This document shows, piece after piece, positions 26,933 to 35,713 of a stretch of 64,000 bases of DNA. The notes beneath the pieces are model-generated. The model did not search any database, had not been told where the DNA came from, and saw nothing but the letters and a program-made list of their open reading frames with translations. The stretch comes from Hymenobacter jeollabukensis (lineage in GTDB: Bacteria > Bacteroidota > Bacteroidia > Cytophagales > Hymenobacteraceae). The position numbers were made by a program, and so were the translations under genes. The DNA is taken from positions 111,275 to 175,274 of the forward strand of contig NZ_VAJM01000016.1 of the NCBI RefSeq assembly GCF_005771675.1, given 5' to 3'. The first letter of the stretch is position 1, and the number at the start of each line of letters is the position of its first letter.

Positions 26933-29656
26933 TTATTTCAGGTCGAGGCTGAGGCCGGCGTACACCAGGCGGCCGATCTGCGGGCCGCCGTACACCTGGA
27001 TGTTTCGTGCGTCGGCCAGGTTGGAGCCGCCCGCCTGCAGCGTGGTGTGCAGGCGCGGGAGCTGGTAGCCCACCTGCGCATCGAGGGAAGAGTAGCTGGC
27101 CAGCTGGCCGGCCGCGAAGGGCGATTCGAACAAGTGGCCTTCCGCCCAGCGGTAATTCACGCTGTAGCTAAAGCGCTTGGCCAGCTCCCCATAGGCCCCC
27201 AGGTTGTATTTGTGCTTGGGGGTGTTGTAGTAGGTCTGGAAGCCCTCGGGCAAGTTGCTGCGGTCGATCAGGTTCAGGGTATAGTTGCCCGACAGGTTGA
27301 GCTGCTTGGTGGGCGTCCACGTCAGGGCCACCAGGCCCCCGGAGGTGCGCACTTCCTGATTGGCATTGGTCTGTACCTGAATCACGCGGGTAGTGCCGCT
27401 CTGGAAGGGCTGCGGGCTCTGCGCGGCGGCGGCCAGCTGCGGCAGCGTCGGCCGGCTTCCGTCCACGTTGCTGATCAGGCGGACCTGGCCGATGAAATCG
27501 TTGTAGTGGCTGCGGTAGTAGTTCACGTCGAGCACGACGTTTTTCACCAGCTCCCCTTTGTAGCCCACTTCCCAGGTAGCCACGCGCTCCGGTTTCAGGC
27601 GGTCGGCCTGCAGCTCGTAGGCGGCCAGGCGCTCCTGCGCGGTGGCGGGCTGGGTCAGGATGCTGCCCAGCTGCGAAGCCGCGGCCGTCGAGTAGCCCTG
27701 GAAGCCGCCGCCGATGTTGCCCAGCAGCAGCACCCGCGCCAGATCCAGGTTCAGGTACTGGCCCTGCTGGGTGGGCGAGCGGTACGCCTGGTTGTAGCTG
27801 GCCCGCAGGTTGTGCTGCTTCTGCTCGCCCAGCGAGTACACGGCCGAGGCGCGCGGGGAGAATACCGACTTGAAATTCTTGCTGTCGTCGAGGCGGCCGG
27901 CGGCCGTCAGCTTCAGCCGCTCCTGAAGCAGCTGCTTGGTCAGCTGCAGGTAGGCGCCGAACTCCGGGTTGACGATGCGCTTGCCGTCCAGGTCGCTGAA
28001 CAATTGCCCGTCCGAACCCAGGCGGTACTGCCGGTAGGCGCCGCCGATGACCACGTCCACGGCCCGGGTTTTGAAATCGTACTGCGCGCTGACGTCGTTG
28101 AGCAGCGAGCTGGGGTTGATGCGGGCGCCCTTGCCGGCCGTGGGGTCCTGGCTGACGCGCTTACGCAGGTCGTTGAACTCGGCCGAGCCGGGCGTGAGCT
28201 GGTAGCGGGCCGCGGCGGCCTGCGCCGCCTGCTCCGCCCCGGCCACGTCGCCGGGGGTGCGGGCCAGGTACGTGTTGTAGGCTACGGCGTAAGCCTGGAA
28301 ATACTGCTGCGCGTAGCTGCGGCCGGTGGTGCTGGTCGGGTCCACCGCCGTTTGCATGAACGCGCCCAGGAACGGCAGGTCGTAGGAGTCGTTGCCGAAG
28401 TCCTGGGTCTGGTAAGCCCGCACGAACCAGTTATCCGCCTTCAGCTCGGCCCGCACCTGGTTGGAGGCAAAGTTCTTGAAGCGGTAGCGGTTGGTAAACT
28501 GGTAGCTGGTCGTTCCTTCCGCCCGCTTGAATTCCACCATGGCTTTCACCTTGTCGGTGATGAGGTAGTGGAACGAGGGCACCACGCGGTAGAGCTGGGC
28601 GTACCGGTCGCCGGCAATCAGCTGCCGCTCGGTCCAGCCGGGCATGAATACCGTCTTGCCGTTCAGGGCGCCGCCCGAGGCGTTGAACGTGTTACTCACG
28701 TCGCCGTAGCGGTTCACCGCATCGTAACCCAGGCCCGAGCCGGCGGGGTTGTTATTGGGCACGTAGGCGCCCGACAGCGCATCGTAATTCTCCGCCATCC
28801 AATCCAGGGCGCGGGTATAGCTGCCGCTGACCTTGAATGCGGCCTTGCGGCCAAAGCGTAGGGCGTAGCGCAGCTGGCCGTCTATGTAGTCGCGGTTGCC
28901 GCCGCGCAGGCGCACGCTCAGTCCCTCGTACTGGTAGGGGTCCTTGGAGTTGGTCAGCACCACCCCGTTGAAGGCGTTGGCCCCGTACAGGGCCGACGAG
29001 GGGCCGTGCAGGACTTCCACGCTGGCAATGTCAATCTCCGGCAGCCCCAGGGCATTGCCGGCGTTGATGTTCAGGCTGGGCGACTGCGTATCCATGTAGT
29101 CGATCAGCTGCACCAGGCGCTCGGAGGTGGCCCCGTTGAAGCCCCGGGTGCTCAGGCTGCTCATGAACATGCCGGACTGGGTGACGTCCACGCCCTTCAT
29201 GCGGGCCAAGCCCGGAATCAGGTCGGGCTGCGTCAGGCGGCCAAGCTGCAGGGTGTTGAGCTTGTCGACCGTGACGCCGGCGCGCAGAATGTTTTCCTCG
29301 ACGCGCGAGGCCGATACCACTACCTCGTTGATCTGGGCCGGGCTGGGCAGCAGCACGACCGAGAGCTTGTCACCGGCGTTTTCGATGACGGCTTTGTGGG
29401 TTTCGTAGCCCACGAAGGACACGTTGACCGTGGCCGGCAAGGAGTGCGCCGGCACGAGCAGGCGAAACATGCCCTGCCCGTTGGTGGTGCCGCCGATGTA
29501 GGTGCCCTGCACAAACACCGTCGCGCCGGGCAACGGCTCGCCGGTATCGGTTTGCACCGTGCCGATCAGCTCAGCCTGGGTCTGCGCCTGCGCCAGGCCT
29601 GCGGGCATGCTCAGCACCGAAAGCGTGATGAGGGGGGTAAAGAGGGATTTTTTCAT
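26933..29656 (-). CDS. TonB-dependent outer-membrane receptor
   Basis: 907 residues from ATG 29656, with a signal peptide (MKKSLFTPLITLSVLSMPAGLAQA). A CarboxypepD_reg-like domain (LIGTVQTDTGEPLPGATVFVQGTYIGGTTNGQGMFRL) precedes the plug (NEVVVSASRVEENILRAGVTVDKL... GFNGATSERLVQLIDYMD... VEVLHGPSSALYGANAFNGVV) and a long beta-barrel ending in GLSLDLK with a terminal basic residue. The plug style fits receptors for large chelates (siderophore, vitamin or metal complex). The substrate cannot be told from sequence; the nearby copper island makes a metallophore possible. An 11-bp-period array lies upstream. Confidence 0.88.
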   Translation of the reverse strand: MKKSLFTPLITLSVLSMPAGLAQAQTQAELIGTVQTDTGEPLPGATVFVQGTYIGGTTNGQGMFRLLVPAHSLPATVNVSFVGYETHKAVIENAGDKLSVVLLPSPAQINEVVVSASRVEENILRAGVTVDKLNTLQLGRLTQPDLIPGLARMKGVDVTQSGMFMSSLSTRGFNGATSERLVQLIDYMDTQSPSLNINAGNALGLPEIDIASVEVLHGPSSALYGANAFNGVVLTNSKDPYQYEGLSVRLRGGNRDYIDGQLRYALRFGRKAAFKVSGSYTRALDWMAENYDALSGAYVPNNNPAGSGLGYDAVNRYGDVSNTFNASGGALNGKTVFMPGWTERQLIAGDRYAQLYRVVPSFHYLITDKVKAMVEFKRAEGTTSYQFTNRYRFKNFASNQVRAELKADNWFVRAYQTQDFGNDSYDLPFLGAFMQTAVDPTSTTGRSYAQQYFQAYAVAYNTYLARTPGDVAGAEQAAQAAAARYQLTPGSAEFNDLRKRVSQDPTAGKGARINPSSLLNDVSAQYDFKTRAVDVVIGGAYRQYRLGSDGQLFSDLDGKRIVNPEFGAYLQLTKQLLQERLKLTAAGRLDDSKNFKSVFSPRASAVYSLGEQKQHNLRASYNQAYRSPTQQGQYLNLDLARVLLLGNIGGGFQGYSTAAASQLGSILTQPATAQERLAAYELQADRLKPERVATWEVGYKGELVKNVVLDVNYYRSHYNDFIGQVRLISNVDGSRPTLPQLAAAAQSPQPFQSGTTRVIQVQTNANQEVRTSGGLVALTWTPTKQLNLSGNYTLNLIDRSNLPEGFQTYYNTPKHKYNLGAYGELAKRFSYSVNYRWAEGHLFESPFAAGQLASYSSLDAQVGYQLPRLHTTLQAGGSNLADARNIQVYGGPQIGRLVYAGLSLDLK

Positions 29657-29762
29657 AGAAAGTGGAAAGAGGAAGAGAAGAAGCTGGAAGCAGAATGAGG
29701 CGGGCAACCCGGGGTATTTAAGCCCGCTGGAAAGTTCGTTAAAAACTTGAGTAATTATTAAT

Positions 29763-29800
29763 CAAAGTTAAAGCAAAGTTATAGGTGTGTTATAGCAAAT
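29763..29800 (-). promoter_or_regulatory. 11-bp-period CTTTG array, copy 2
   Basis: CAAA boxes start at 29763, 29774 and 29796 on the plus strand, so the intervals are 11 and 22 bp; the 29785 unit is degenerate. On the minus strand they read CTTTGATTAAT, CTTTGCTTTAA and TTTGCTATAA, pointing at the TonB receptor start about 107 bp away. TAACTTTG at a unit junction fits the -7 consensus. Confidence 0.55.
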
Positions 29801-29818
29801 GAGGGCCTGATGCAATTA

Positions 29819-29850
29819 AAAAGGTCGTTTCCAGCGAGGAAACGGCCTTT
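29819..29850 (-). terminator. Terminator after the first T9SS protein gene
   Basis: AAGGTCGTTTCC pairs with GGAAACGGCCTT (one G.T pair) around AGCGA. On the minus strand the stem is followed by CTTTTTAATT. It lies 35 bp after the stop of the 29885 gene. Confidence 0.75.
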
Positions 29851-29884
29851 CAGGTTCAGCCACAGGGGGATAATTTTCTCTCCC

Positions 29885-32488
29885 CTACCGAATAATTAGT
29901 TTGGTCTGCCAGCGGTGGCTGCCGGCCACCGCGTCGAGCAGGTACAGCCCAGGGGCCAGGCCCTGCAGCGGCAAGGGTATTTCGACAGTGGGCGCGGCCG
30001 CGGCTTCGCGCTGGAGCACCAGCTGCGCCGTCGCGGAACGAAGGCTTACCCGTACCGGCTGAGCCGCCTCGGCAACGCCGCTCAGGCGCAGGGTAGCGGT
30101 TTCGCCGGCCGTAGCCGGGTTGGGCCACAGCAGCAGCCCGGCCGGGGTGTTGGCCGGGCCCACCACGGCCACCGCCGAGAGGTGCGCAGTGCCATCCAGA
30201 TCCACCTGCCGCAGGCGGTAGTACGTCGCTTTTGATAGCGGCTGCAGGTCGGTGTAGCTGTAATCGAGCCGCTGGGTGCTGGTGCCGGCTGCCGTGACGC
30301 GGCCGAGCGCCGCGAAGGCGCGGCCGTCGGGGCTGCGCTGCACCTCGAAATAGGCACTGTTCTTTTCCTGGGCCGTGGTCCAGCTCAGCTGCACCCCGCC
30401 ATCGGGGCGTGCCTTGCCCGCGAAGGCCACCAGTTCCACCGGCAGCGGCACGGCAGGCGTTAAGAGGACAGCGTTGGAGTAAACCGTTTCCCCGTCGCGG
30501 TGCACCATGCGCAGGCGAACATGCGTCGGCGCGGTAATGGCGGGCTGGTCCACGCGCGTGTAGGAAGCCGTACGGGCACTGTCCGAGCCGGCCTGCACAA
30601 TCTGGCTGATCAGCGGCCCGGTTGAGGGGCCGCTGAACGTTACCCCGTCCGCCGACCGTTCCACGATGTAGCCCAGGCACTGCCACTCCCCGGCCACGTC
30701 CCACTGCAGGGAGGCCTCGCGGGCCGCGTTCAGGCTGCCGGCCAGCACGGGCGCCATGCGCGGGGTTCGGAAGGTGAGCACGGCCGCGGTGGAGCTGTAC
30801 ATCGGGCCGAGCAGCCCATCGACGTTGTACTCGTAAACGGCTACCTCGTATTCGTGGCCGATGGGAAGCTGCGTAAGCGTCAGGACCGAGTCTGCTGCGA
30901 CGCCGGCGTACAACCCACCCCCGACGACGTAGGTACCCGCGCCGACCAGATTGGCGGGCACGAGCTGATTGCTGACCGGCGCGTACGTCGTGCCATCGGT
31001 CGGCGCCTGCAACGAAGCCCGCCCCGAGCGCGCATCCCGCACCAGGGCCAGCCAGTGCGCCCCGTTGCCGGTGCGCCAGCGCAGGTTTACCGTGGCGTTG
31101 CCGAAATCAACGGCGGCGGCGCTGCTGACTTCCAGTTGCCCGGCGGCTACGGTCGGCGGCCCCACGGACGGACAGAAGGGCGTAATGAAAAAGGCGTTGG
31201 CCGGCCGCTTGGACAGCAAGTAAACGGGGCGGCCCTGCCCGTCGAGGCGGTACTCGTAAACGGAAACCTCGTAGTACGTCGAGGCCGACAGGCCCTGCAC
31301 CGATACGGCCGTATCGTTGGCTACCTGCAGCACATAGCAGCCCGGCTGGGTTTGGCTGCCCAGGCCAAAAAGCGGGTTGCCTTGGTAGGACACGTTTTGC
31401 GTGGGCATCATGATACCCGAGCCGGCCGAGCGCATCACCACGAGCCGCCCATCGCCCGCGCCCGGGCTCCACGAAAGGCGTACGGAACTGCAGGTAAGCT
31501 GGCGCGCAACCAGGGCCGTAGCCGGCGCGGCCGGCTCCGGTGCTGAGCAGGGCGAAACGACCATGTAGGCGTGCGCGGTGCTGGCGTGGGTGTGCTCGTA
31601 GTCGAACACGTCGCTGGGGCCCCCGTCCGGCCCCGGCAGGGAGTTGTATTCGTAAGCGGATATGTCGTAGACCCGGCCGGGTACCAGGCCGTACACCGTC
31701 ACGCTCGTATCGCGCCCGGCGCTGACGACGAAATCGGTCTTGCGCGGGTTGGTTTTGCTGCCCTGGCCGTAGATGGGGCTGGGAAAGTAGGTTTCGCCGT
31801 CCACCGGCTGCGTTTCGGTGTAGTAGGCGTTATCGGCCACCACGATGATGCGGCCCTCGCCGTTGCCCGGCCGCAGGGTGATGCGGGCGGTGCTGCAGTC
31901 GAGCACCTGCACCTGAATGCCCGAGGGCCCGGCCAGGGGCTGCACGTTGGGGCAGGTCGGCAGCGTGTGCAGCACGTACTGGGCCGAATCAAGCAGGTAG
32001 TAATTGCCGGCCGGCACGCCCGGGTACTGGGTGACGACCGTGCCCAGCGAGTCGTACGCGCTGTTAATGTTGTACGTGTAGGCGCGTACCGTGTAGAGGC
32101 GGTTGGGCTGCAGGTGGGTGATGTTGGCCACGCGGCCGGTATCGGCATACACCACGTAGGCGCCCGGGCGCGTTTCGCTGCCTTGACCGAATATCTGGTT
32201 AGCCGAGTAGCTGGGAAACACGCCTACCCCAGCCGAATCGATCTGCTGGGCCGGGTGCATCACCGCGAGGCTGGTATAGGTGTTGTCCTTCACCACCAGC
32301 AGCGTGTGCGTGCCGGCGCCTTTGGTCCAGGTCAGCTGCGCGTTGTTGCAATTCACGCGGTTAGGGCGCAAGGCCTGCGGGGGCGCGGTCGGCATGGGGG
32401 AGCCGGGTTGAGCGCTGACTAGGTGGCTTGTTAGCCAGAGCACCACTTGGATCAGCAGCACCAACCACCAATTAGGGTTGTAACTCAT
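29885..32488 (-). CDS. T9SS-secreted multi-repeat surface protein
   Basis: 867 residues from ATG 32488, with a signal peptide (WWLVLLIQVVLWLTSHLVSAQ). It contains at least four fibronectin-III-like units, each marked by a strand such as LTWTKGAGTHTLLVVKDN, ITLRPGNGEGRIIVVADN, LSWSPGAGDGRLVVMRS and LRWRTGNGAHWLALVRD, and ending in a YEVxxYEYN strand. A C-terminal part reads VELVAFAGKARPDGGVQLSWTTAQEKNSAYFEVQRS, and the chain ends in a type-A T9SS sorting domain (LLLWPNPATAGE...GLAPGLYLLDAVAGSHRWQTKLIIR). It should be exported by the type IX system and attached to the surface. Function unknown; adhesion is a guess. Confidence 0.8.
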   Translation of the reverse strand: MSYNPNWWLVLLIQVVLWLTSHLVSAQPGSPMPTAPPQALRPNRVNCNNAQLTWTKGAGTHTLLVVKDNTYTSLAVMHPAQQIDSAGVGVFPSYSANQIFGQGSETRPGAYVVYADTGRVANITHLQPNRLYTVRAYTYNINSAYDSLGTVVTQYPGVPAGNYYLLDSAQYVLHTLPTCPNVQPLAGPSGIQVQVLDCSTARITLRPGNGEGRIIVVADNAYYTETQPVDGETYFPSPIYGQGSKTNPRKTDFVVSAGRDTSVTVYGLVPGRVYDISAYEYNSLPGPDGGPSDVFDYEHTHASTAHAYMVVSPCSAPEPAAPATALVARQLTCSSVRLSWSPGAGDGRLVVMRSAGSGIMMPTQNVSYQGNPLFGLGSQTQPGCYVLQVANDTAVSVQGLSASTYYEVSVYEYRLDGQGRPVYLLSKRPANAFFITPFCPSVGPPTVAAGQLEVSSAAAVDFGNATVNLRWRTGNGAHWLALVRDARSGRASLQAPTDGTTYAPVSNQLVPANLVGAGTYVVGGGLYAGVAADSVLTLTQLPIGHEYEVAVYEYNVDGLLGPMYSSTAAVLTFRTPRMAPVLAGSLNAAREASLQWDVAGEWQCLGYIVERSADGVTFSGPSTGPLISQIVQAGSDSARTASYTRVDQPAITAPTHVRLRMVHRDGETVYSNAVLLTPAVPLPVELVAFAGKARPDGGVQLSWTTAQEKNSAYFEVQRSPDGRAFAALGRVTAAGTSTQRLDYSYTDLQPLSKATYYRLRQVDLDGTAHLSAVAVVGPANTPAGLLLWPNPATAGETATLRLSGVAEAAQPVRVSLRSATAQLVLQREAAAAPTVEIPLPLQGLAPGLYLLDAVAGSHRWQTKLIIR

Positions 32489-32521
32489 GAGCAGGTAAGG
32501 GTAGAAGTGGAAGAAGAGAGA

Positions 32522-32575
32522 AGAAAAGCTGAACAAAAGCTTATGTAGGGTTACTGTAAAGCTCAATCAATCGGA
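32522..32575 (-). promoter_or_regulatory. 11-bp-period CTTTG array, degenerate copy
   Basis: On the minus strand the region reads CTTTACAGTAA, CCCTACATAAG, CTTTTGTTCAG, CTTTTCTTC in consecutive 11-nt steps. It lies 34-87 bp before the start of the 29885-32488 gene. The match is weaker than in the other copies. Confidence 0.35.
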
Positions 32576-32584
32576 GCCAGGCAG

Positions 32585-32611
32585 TAAAAAAAACCCCTGC
32601 CTTTGGCAGGG
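32585..32611 (-). terminator. Terminator after the FG-GAP protein gene
   Basis: CCCCTGCC (32593-32600) and GGCAGGGG (32604-32611) flank TTT, and the plus-strand A-run at 32585-32592 becomes an eight-T run on the minus strand. A textbook minus-strand terminator 25 bp after the 32636 stop. Confidence 0.85.
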
Positions 32612-32635
32612 GGTCGGGGGTGGTGGCGGGAGGAG

Positions 32636-34993
32636 CTAGCGCACCAGTAGCTTGGTGCGCAGGCGGTCCTTGCCGGCCTGCGCTTCGACCAGGTACACGC
32701 CCCCGGATAAGCCATCGACGGAGACCGGCCATTCCACCGTCGAGGCCGCCGGCAGCTGCTGCTGCCGCACGAGCTGGCCGGTAGCAACCGAGCGTATCGA
32801 GAAGTGCACCGGCGCGGTAAAATCGGTGAGCCCGCTAAGCCGTACCGCCGGCCGGTCACCGGCCGCGGCCGGATTCGGCCAGCACGTCAGGGCGCGGGGC
32901 GTGCCGGCCGGGCTCAGCACCACGATGGAAGACAGGTGCTGCGTTCCGTCGAGGTCTACCTGGTTGAGCCGGTAGTAAGTAGCGCGGCTGAGCGGGCGCG
33001 GGTCCGTGCCCGTGTAAGTAAGGCGCTGGGTGCTGTTGCCGGCAGCGGCCACGCGGCCGAAGGACTCGAAGGCGCGGCCGTCCAGGCTGCGCTGCAGGTC
33101 GAAATAAGCGCTGTTCTTCTCCTGGGCCGTGGTCCAGCTCAGCTGCGCGCCGCCGTCCGGCCGCAGTTTGGCCGCAAAGCTCACCAGCTCCACGGGCAGC
33201 GGCGTCGGGGCGAGTTCAACCACGTTCGAGTACAGGGTTGTGCCATCGGCGTGCGAGAGGCGCACCCGGTAAAAGGTGCGGGCAACCAGGGGCGTGCTGC
33301 TTTGCTGGTTGTACGAGCGCACGGTATTGGCGCTGTCGGCCGCCGCGACCGGCTGGCCCTCGGGGGCAAACGATACCCCGTCCGCGGAGCGTTCAACCTG
33401 AAAGGCCGTGGCCTTGTACTGCGCGGCAATGTCCCAGTTGAGCTGCGGGCCGGGGTTGGCATTGGTGGCCGACAGCGTAGGCGCGTAGCGGGCCGTGGTG
33501 AACGTATAGCGCACGCTCGGGTGGCGGCGGTAAACTGGGCCGAGGGTCGGGTCGGTGATGAACTCGTAGACGGCCATTTCGTAAACGTGGCCGATGCTGG
33601 GGTTGCGCAGGTACGCCAGCGAGTCGCGCGAAGGGCCCGGGCCCAGCGTGTAGGTGCCCCGGGCGACGTGGGTACGCACCGACATTTCCTGGTAGTTGGC
33701 CGAGTACGTCACGCCGTCCACCGGCTCGACCAGCGGCGCCCGGCCCGGGCGCACCTCGCGGATGAACACCACCCGGTTCATGCCGTTGCCTTTTGTCCAC
33801 ATGAGCTGCGTCAGGCCCTGGTTGTAGCCAAACGGAAAGCTATACCCCGTGCGCAGGCGCCGCGGCAACAGCGTATTCAGCCACACGGAAAAGTTTTGGT
33901 TGCTGTTGGAGGTCACAAAGTCCGGTTGCCCGTCCTGGTTCACGTCGCCGACGGCAAACCCGTTGGCCCCGTTGAAGACGCCGCTCACGGTTACCTGCCC
34001 CCCGGTCGGGAAAGCGCCGGTTCCGTTGCCCAGGCGGTAGTAGATGGTCGGGGAACCGTAGTACGCGGCCAGCAGGTCCGGGAAGCCGTCGCCGTTCACG
34101 TCGGCCAGCTTGACCGGAGCCGGGTAGTCCGGCAGCGGCACAGTGACCGTGGGGCCGTAGCTGTTGCCGCCGGTATTGAGGCGCACGTACACGGACTGGG
34201 TCATGTAGTCGGCGGCCAGCACGTCGGCTAGCCCGTCCTGGTTCACGTCGCCGCTCATCACTTCCGAGGCCAGGGTCAGGGGCATGGCCACCGTCGTTTC
34301 CGGGCCGAACTGGCCGCCGCCGGTGCCCAGCTTGACTTGCACGCCCCCCGTCGCCGGCGCGAGCAGATCCTGCAGGCCATCCTGGTTCAGATCGGCTACC
34401 GCCAGCGCATAGTACCCCGAGTAGGTGGCGGCCGTGAAGGAGGTAGCCTGCCCGGTGGCCAGCAGCTGCCCCTGCCCGTTGCCGGCCAGTACCCGCACCT
34501 CGCCCGTGCTCGACAGCACCACGCAGTCGAGCTGGCCGTCGCCGGTGGCGTCGGCCAGTTGAATGGTCGCGGCCTGCACGACGCCGGTGGCCACGTCCCC
34601 GCCGCTGAAGTTGCCCTGCCCGTCGCCCAGGCGCACCGCGAGCGACCCGTCACCGGAGTTGAGCACCACGAAATCCGGGTTGCCGTCCTGGTTCAGGTCC
34701 CCTACGAGCAGGTTCTGCGCCTGCCGGCCTACGCCCACGCTGAGCGAGCCGGTAAAGCCCCCCGATCCGTTGCCCAGCCGCACGGCTACGCCGTTCGTGC
34801 CGGTGTTCAATACCAGGCAATCCAACCGGCCGTCGCGGTTCACGTCGGCCAGCGCAATGCCGGAGGGGCCGGTGCCGCCGGCAGCCAGCTCGAAGCCGAA
34901 AAAGCTGGTCGGAGTTTGGGCGCGCCCCGTCGAGGCGGCGCCGAGCAGCAGCGGCAGGGCCGCCAGGCGGAGAAATGATGTAAGGGTGCGCAT
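32636..34993 (-). CDS. T9SS-secreted FG-GAP/VCBS repeat protein
   Basis: 785 residues with a signal peptide (MRTLTSFLRLAALPLLLGAASTGRAQ). Seven Ca-binding FG-GAP-like repeats follow, with motifs ADVNRDGRLD, GDLNQDGNPD, ADATGDGQLD, ADLNQDGLQD, GDVNQDGLAD, ADVNGDGFPD and GDVNQDGQPD (about residues 45-375), which would fold as a beta-propeller. Then come Fn3-like units shared with the 29885 protein and a type-A T9SS sorting domain (LTCWPNPAAAGD...GLSGGVYLVEAQAGKDRLRTKLLVR). The C-terminal 250 residues are close to those of the 29885 protein, so the two probably arose by duplication with swapped N-termini. Surface location is likely; the partner is unknown. Confidence 0.82.
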   Translation of the reverse strand: MRTLTSFLRLAALPLLLGAASTGRAQTPTSFFGFELAAGGTGPSGIALADVNRDGRLDCLVLNTGTNGVAVRLGNGSGGFTGSLSVGVGRQAQNLLVGDLNQDGNPDFVVLNSGDGSLAVRLGDGQGNFSGGDVATGVVQAATIQLADATGDGQLDCVVLSSTGEVRVLAGNGQGQLLATGQATSFTAATYSGYYALAVADLNQDGLQDLLAPATGGVQVKLGTGGGQFGPETTVAMPLTLASEVMSGDVNQDGLADVLAADYMTQSVYVRLNTGGNSYGPTVTVPLPDYPAPVKLADVNGDGFPDLLAAYYGSPTIYYRLGNGTGAFPTGGQVTVSGVFNGANGFAVGDVNQDGQPDFVTSNSNQNFSVWLNTLLPRRLRTGYSFPFGYNQGLTQLMWTKGNGMNRVVFIREVRPGRAPLVEPVDGVTYSANYQEMSVRTHVARGTYTLGPGPSRDSLAYLRNPSIGHVYEMAVYEFITDPTLGPVYRRHPSVRYTFTTARYAPTLSATNANPGPQLNWDIAAQYKATAFQVERSADGVSFAPEGQPVAAADSANTVRSYNQQSSTPLVARTFYRVRLSHADGTTLYSNVVELAPTPLPVELVSFAAKLRPDGGAQLSWTTAQEKNSAYFDLQRSLDGRAFESFGRVAAAGNSTQRLTYTGTDPRPLSRATYYRLNQVDLDGTQHLSSIVVLSPAGTPRALTCWPNPAAAGDRPAVRLSGLTDFTAPVHFSIRSVATGQLVRQQQLPAASTVEWPVSVDGLSGGVYLVEAQAGKDRLRTKLLVR

Positions 34994-35047
34994 ATGGGTA
35001 ACTGGGAAACGGTGGAAGGGAAATGAAATATTGATTCATAACTGAAT

Positions 35048-35086
35048 CAAAGGTTTTGTAAAGTTATAGCAAAGTTCAACTAAAGC
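35048..35086 (-). promoter_or_regulatory. 11-bp-period CTTTG array, copy 3
   Basis: Boxes CAAAG, TAAAG, CAAAG and TAAAG start at 35048, 35059, 35070 and 35081, exactly 11 bp apart. On the minus strand they read CTTTAGTTGAA, CTTTGCTATAA, CTTTACAAAAC, CTTTGATTCAG. The array lies 55-93 bp before the FG-GAP gene start. It is the most regular copy. Confidence 0.6.
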
Positions 35087-35092
35087 ACTATT

Positions 35093-35124
35093 AAAAAAAG
35101 CCCCCGGTCATCGACCGGGGGCTT
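35093..35124 (-). terminator. Terminator of the tra operon
   Basis: AAGCCCCCGGTC (35098-35109) and its exact reverse complement (35113-35124) flank ATC; on the minus strand a run of seven T follows. It lies 22 bp after the traO-like stop. Confidence 0.88.
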
Positions 35125-35145
35125 AGCAAGCAGTTTGGAATAAGG

Positions 35146-35700
35146 TTATTGGAAGTGGTAGCGCAGGCCTACCCCGTAGAAGCCTGGCCAAGCATCGACC
35201 TTAGGGTCGAGGAACAGCCGGCCTTTGGTGGCCGACGCCGTGAGCGAAATCCGGTTGTGCAGGTACAGGTCGGCCGAGAGGCCAGCCACCGGACCGAGCG
35301 CAACGCCCTGCGGAGCCTTGCCCCCTTCCCGACCGCCCGTATTGTTTTCCTGGAGGCGTTCGTAGCGGCCCAGCGCCTGCAGCTGCGCGTGGCAATAGAA
35401 CACTTCCCCCAGGCGGAATACCAGCCGGGAGACTCCGATGCTAGCCCCGTAGGCGGAGAACTCCCCGATACCGGCCCGGCCGGAGCCCCGCTCGCGCGAA
35501 GCCCCGAAATCGAGACGGGTTCTGTTGGTCAGGAACCGGCCGTAGCTGGCGGATACGTAGGTTCCTTCTTCCGTGCGCCCGATCTGGGCGCCTACGGTAT
35601 TCAGGCGACGAATATGCCGCTGGCAAACGCCCTGACGGGGCAGGGCCAGGAGAACCAGGCCCAGGGCCAGCAGCAGCGGTCGAAAAGAAAGCAGTCTCAT
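35146..35700 (-). CDS. traO: TraO-like outer-membrane conjugation protein
   Basis: 184 residues with a signal peptide (LLLALGLVLLALPRQGVCQ). The rest is alternating beta strands (GTYVSASYGRFLTNRTRLDFGASRE, ISLTASATKGRLFL) ending in YGVGLRYHFQ, with a terminal aromatic-rich strand typical of outer-membrane barrels. Its place as the last gene of the tra operon and its size match the TraO proteins of Bacteroidetes conjugative elements. Similarity to TraO is judged by context and fold, not by a unique motif. Confidence 0.65.
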   Translation of the reverse strand: MRLLSFRPLLLALGLVLLALPRQGVCQRHIRRLNTVGAQIGRTEEGTYVSASYGRFLTNRTRLDFGASRERGSGRAGIGEFSAYGASIGVSRLVFRLGEVFYCHAQLQALGRYERLQENNTGGREGGKAPQGVALGPVAGLSADLYLHNRISLTASATKGRLFLDPKVDAWPGFYGVGLRYHFQ

Positions 35701-35713
35701 TAGTGGCTAAGGA

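Noticed and set aside
26933..29656. Assigning the TonB receptor to cobalamin or copper uptake
   Set aside because: The plug and barrel show no substrate-specific motif I can read; the nearby copper island is only suggestive.
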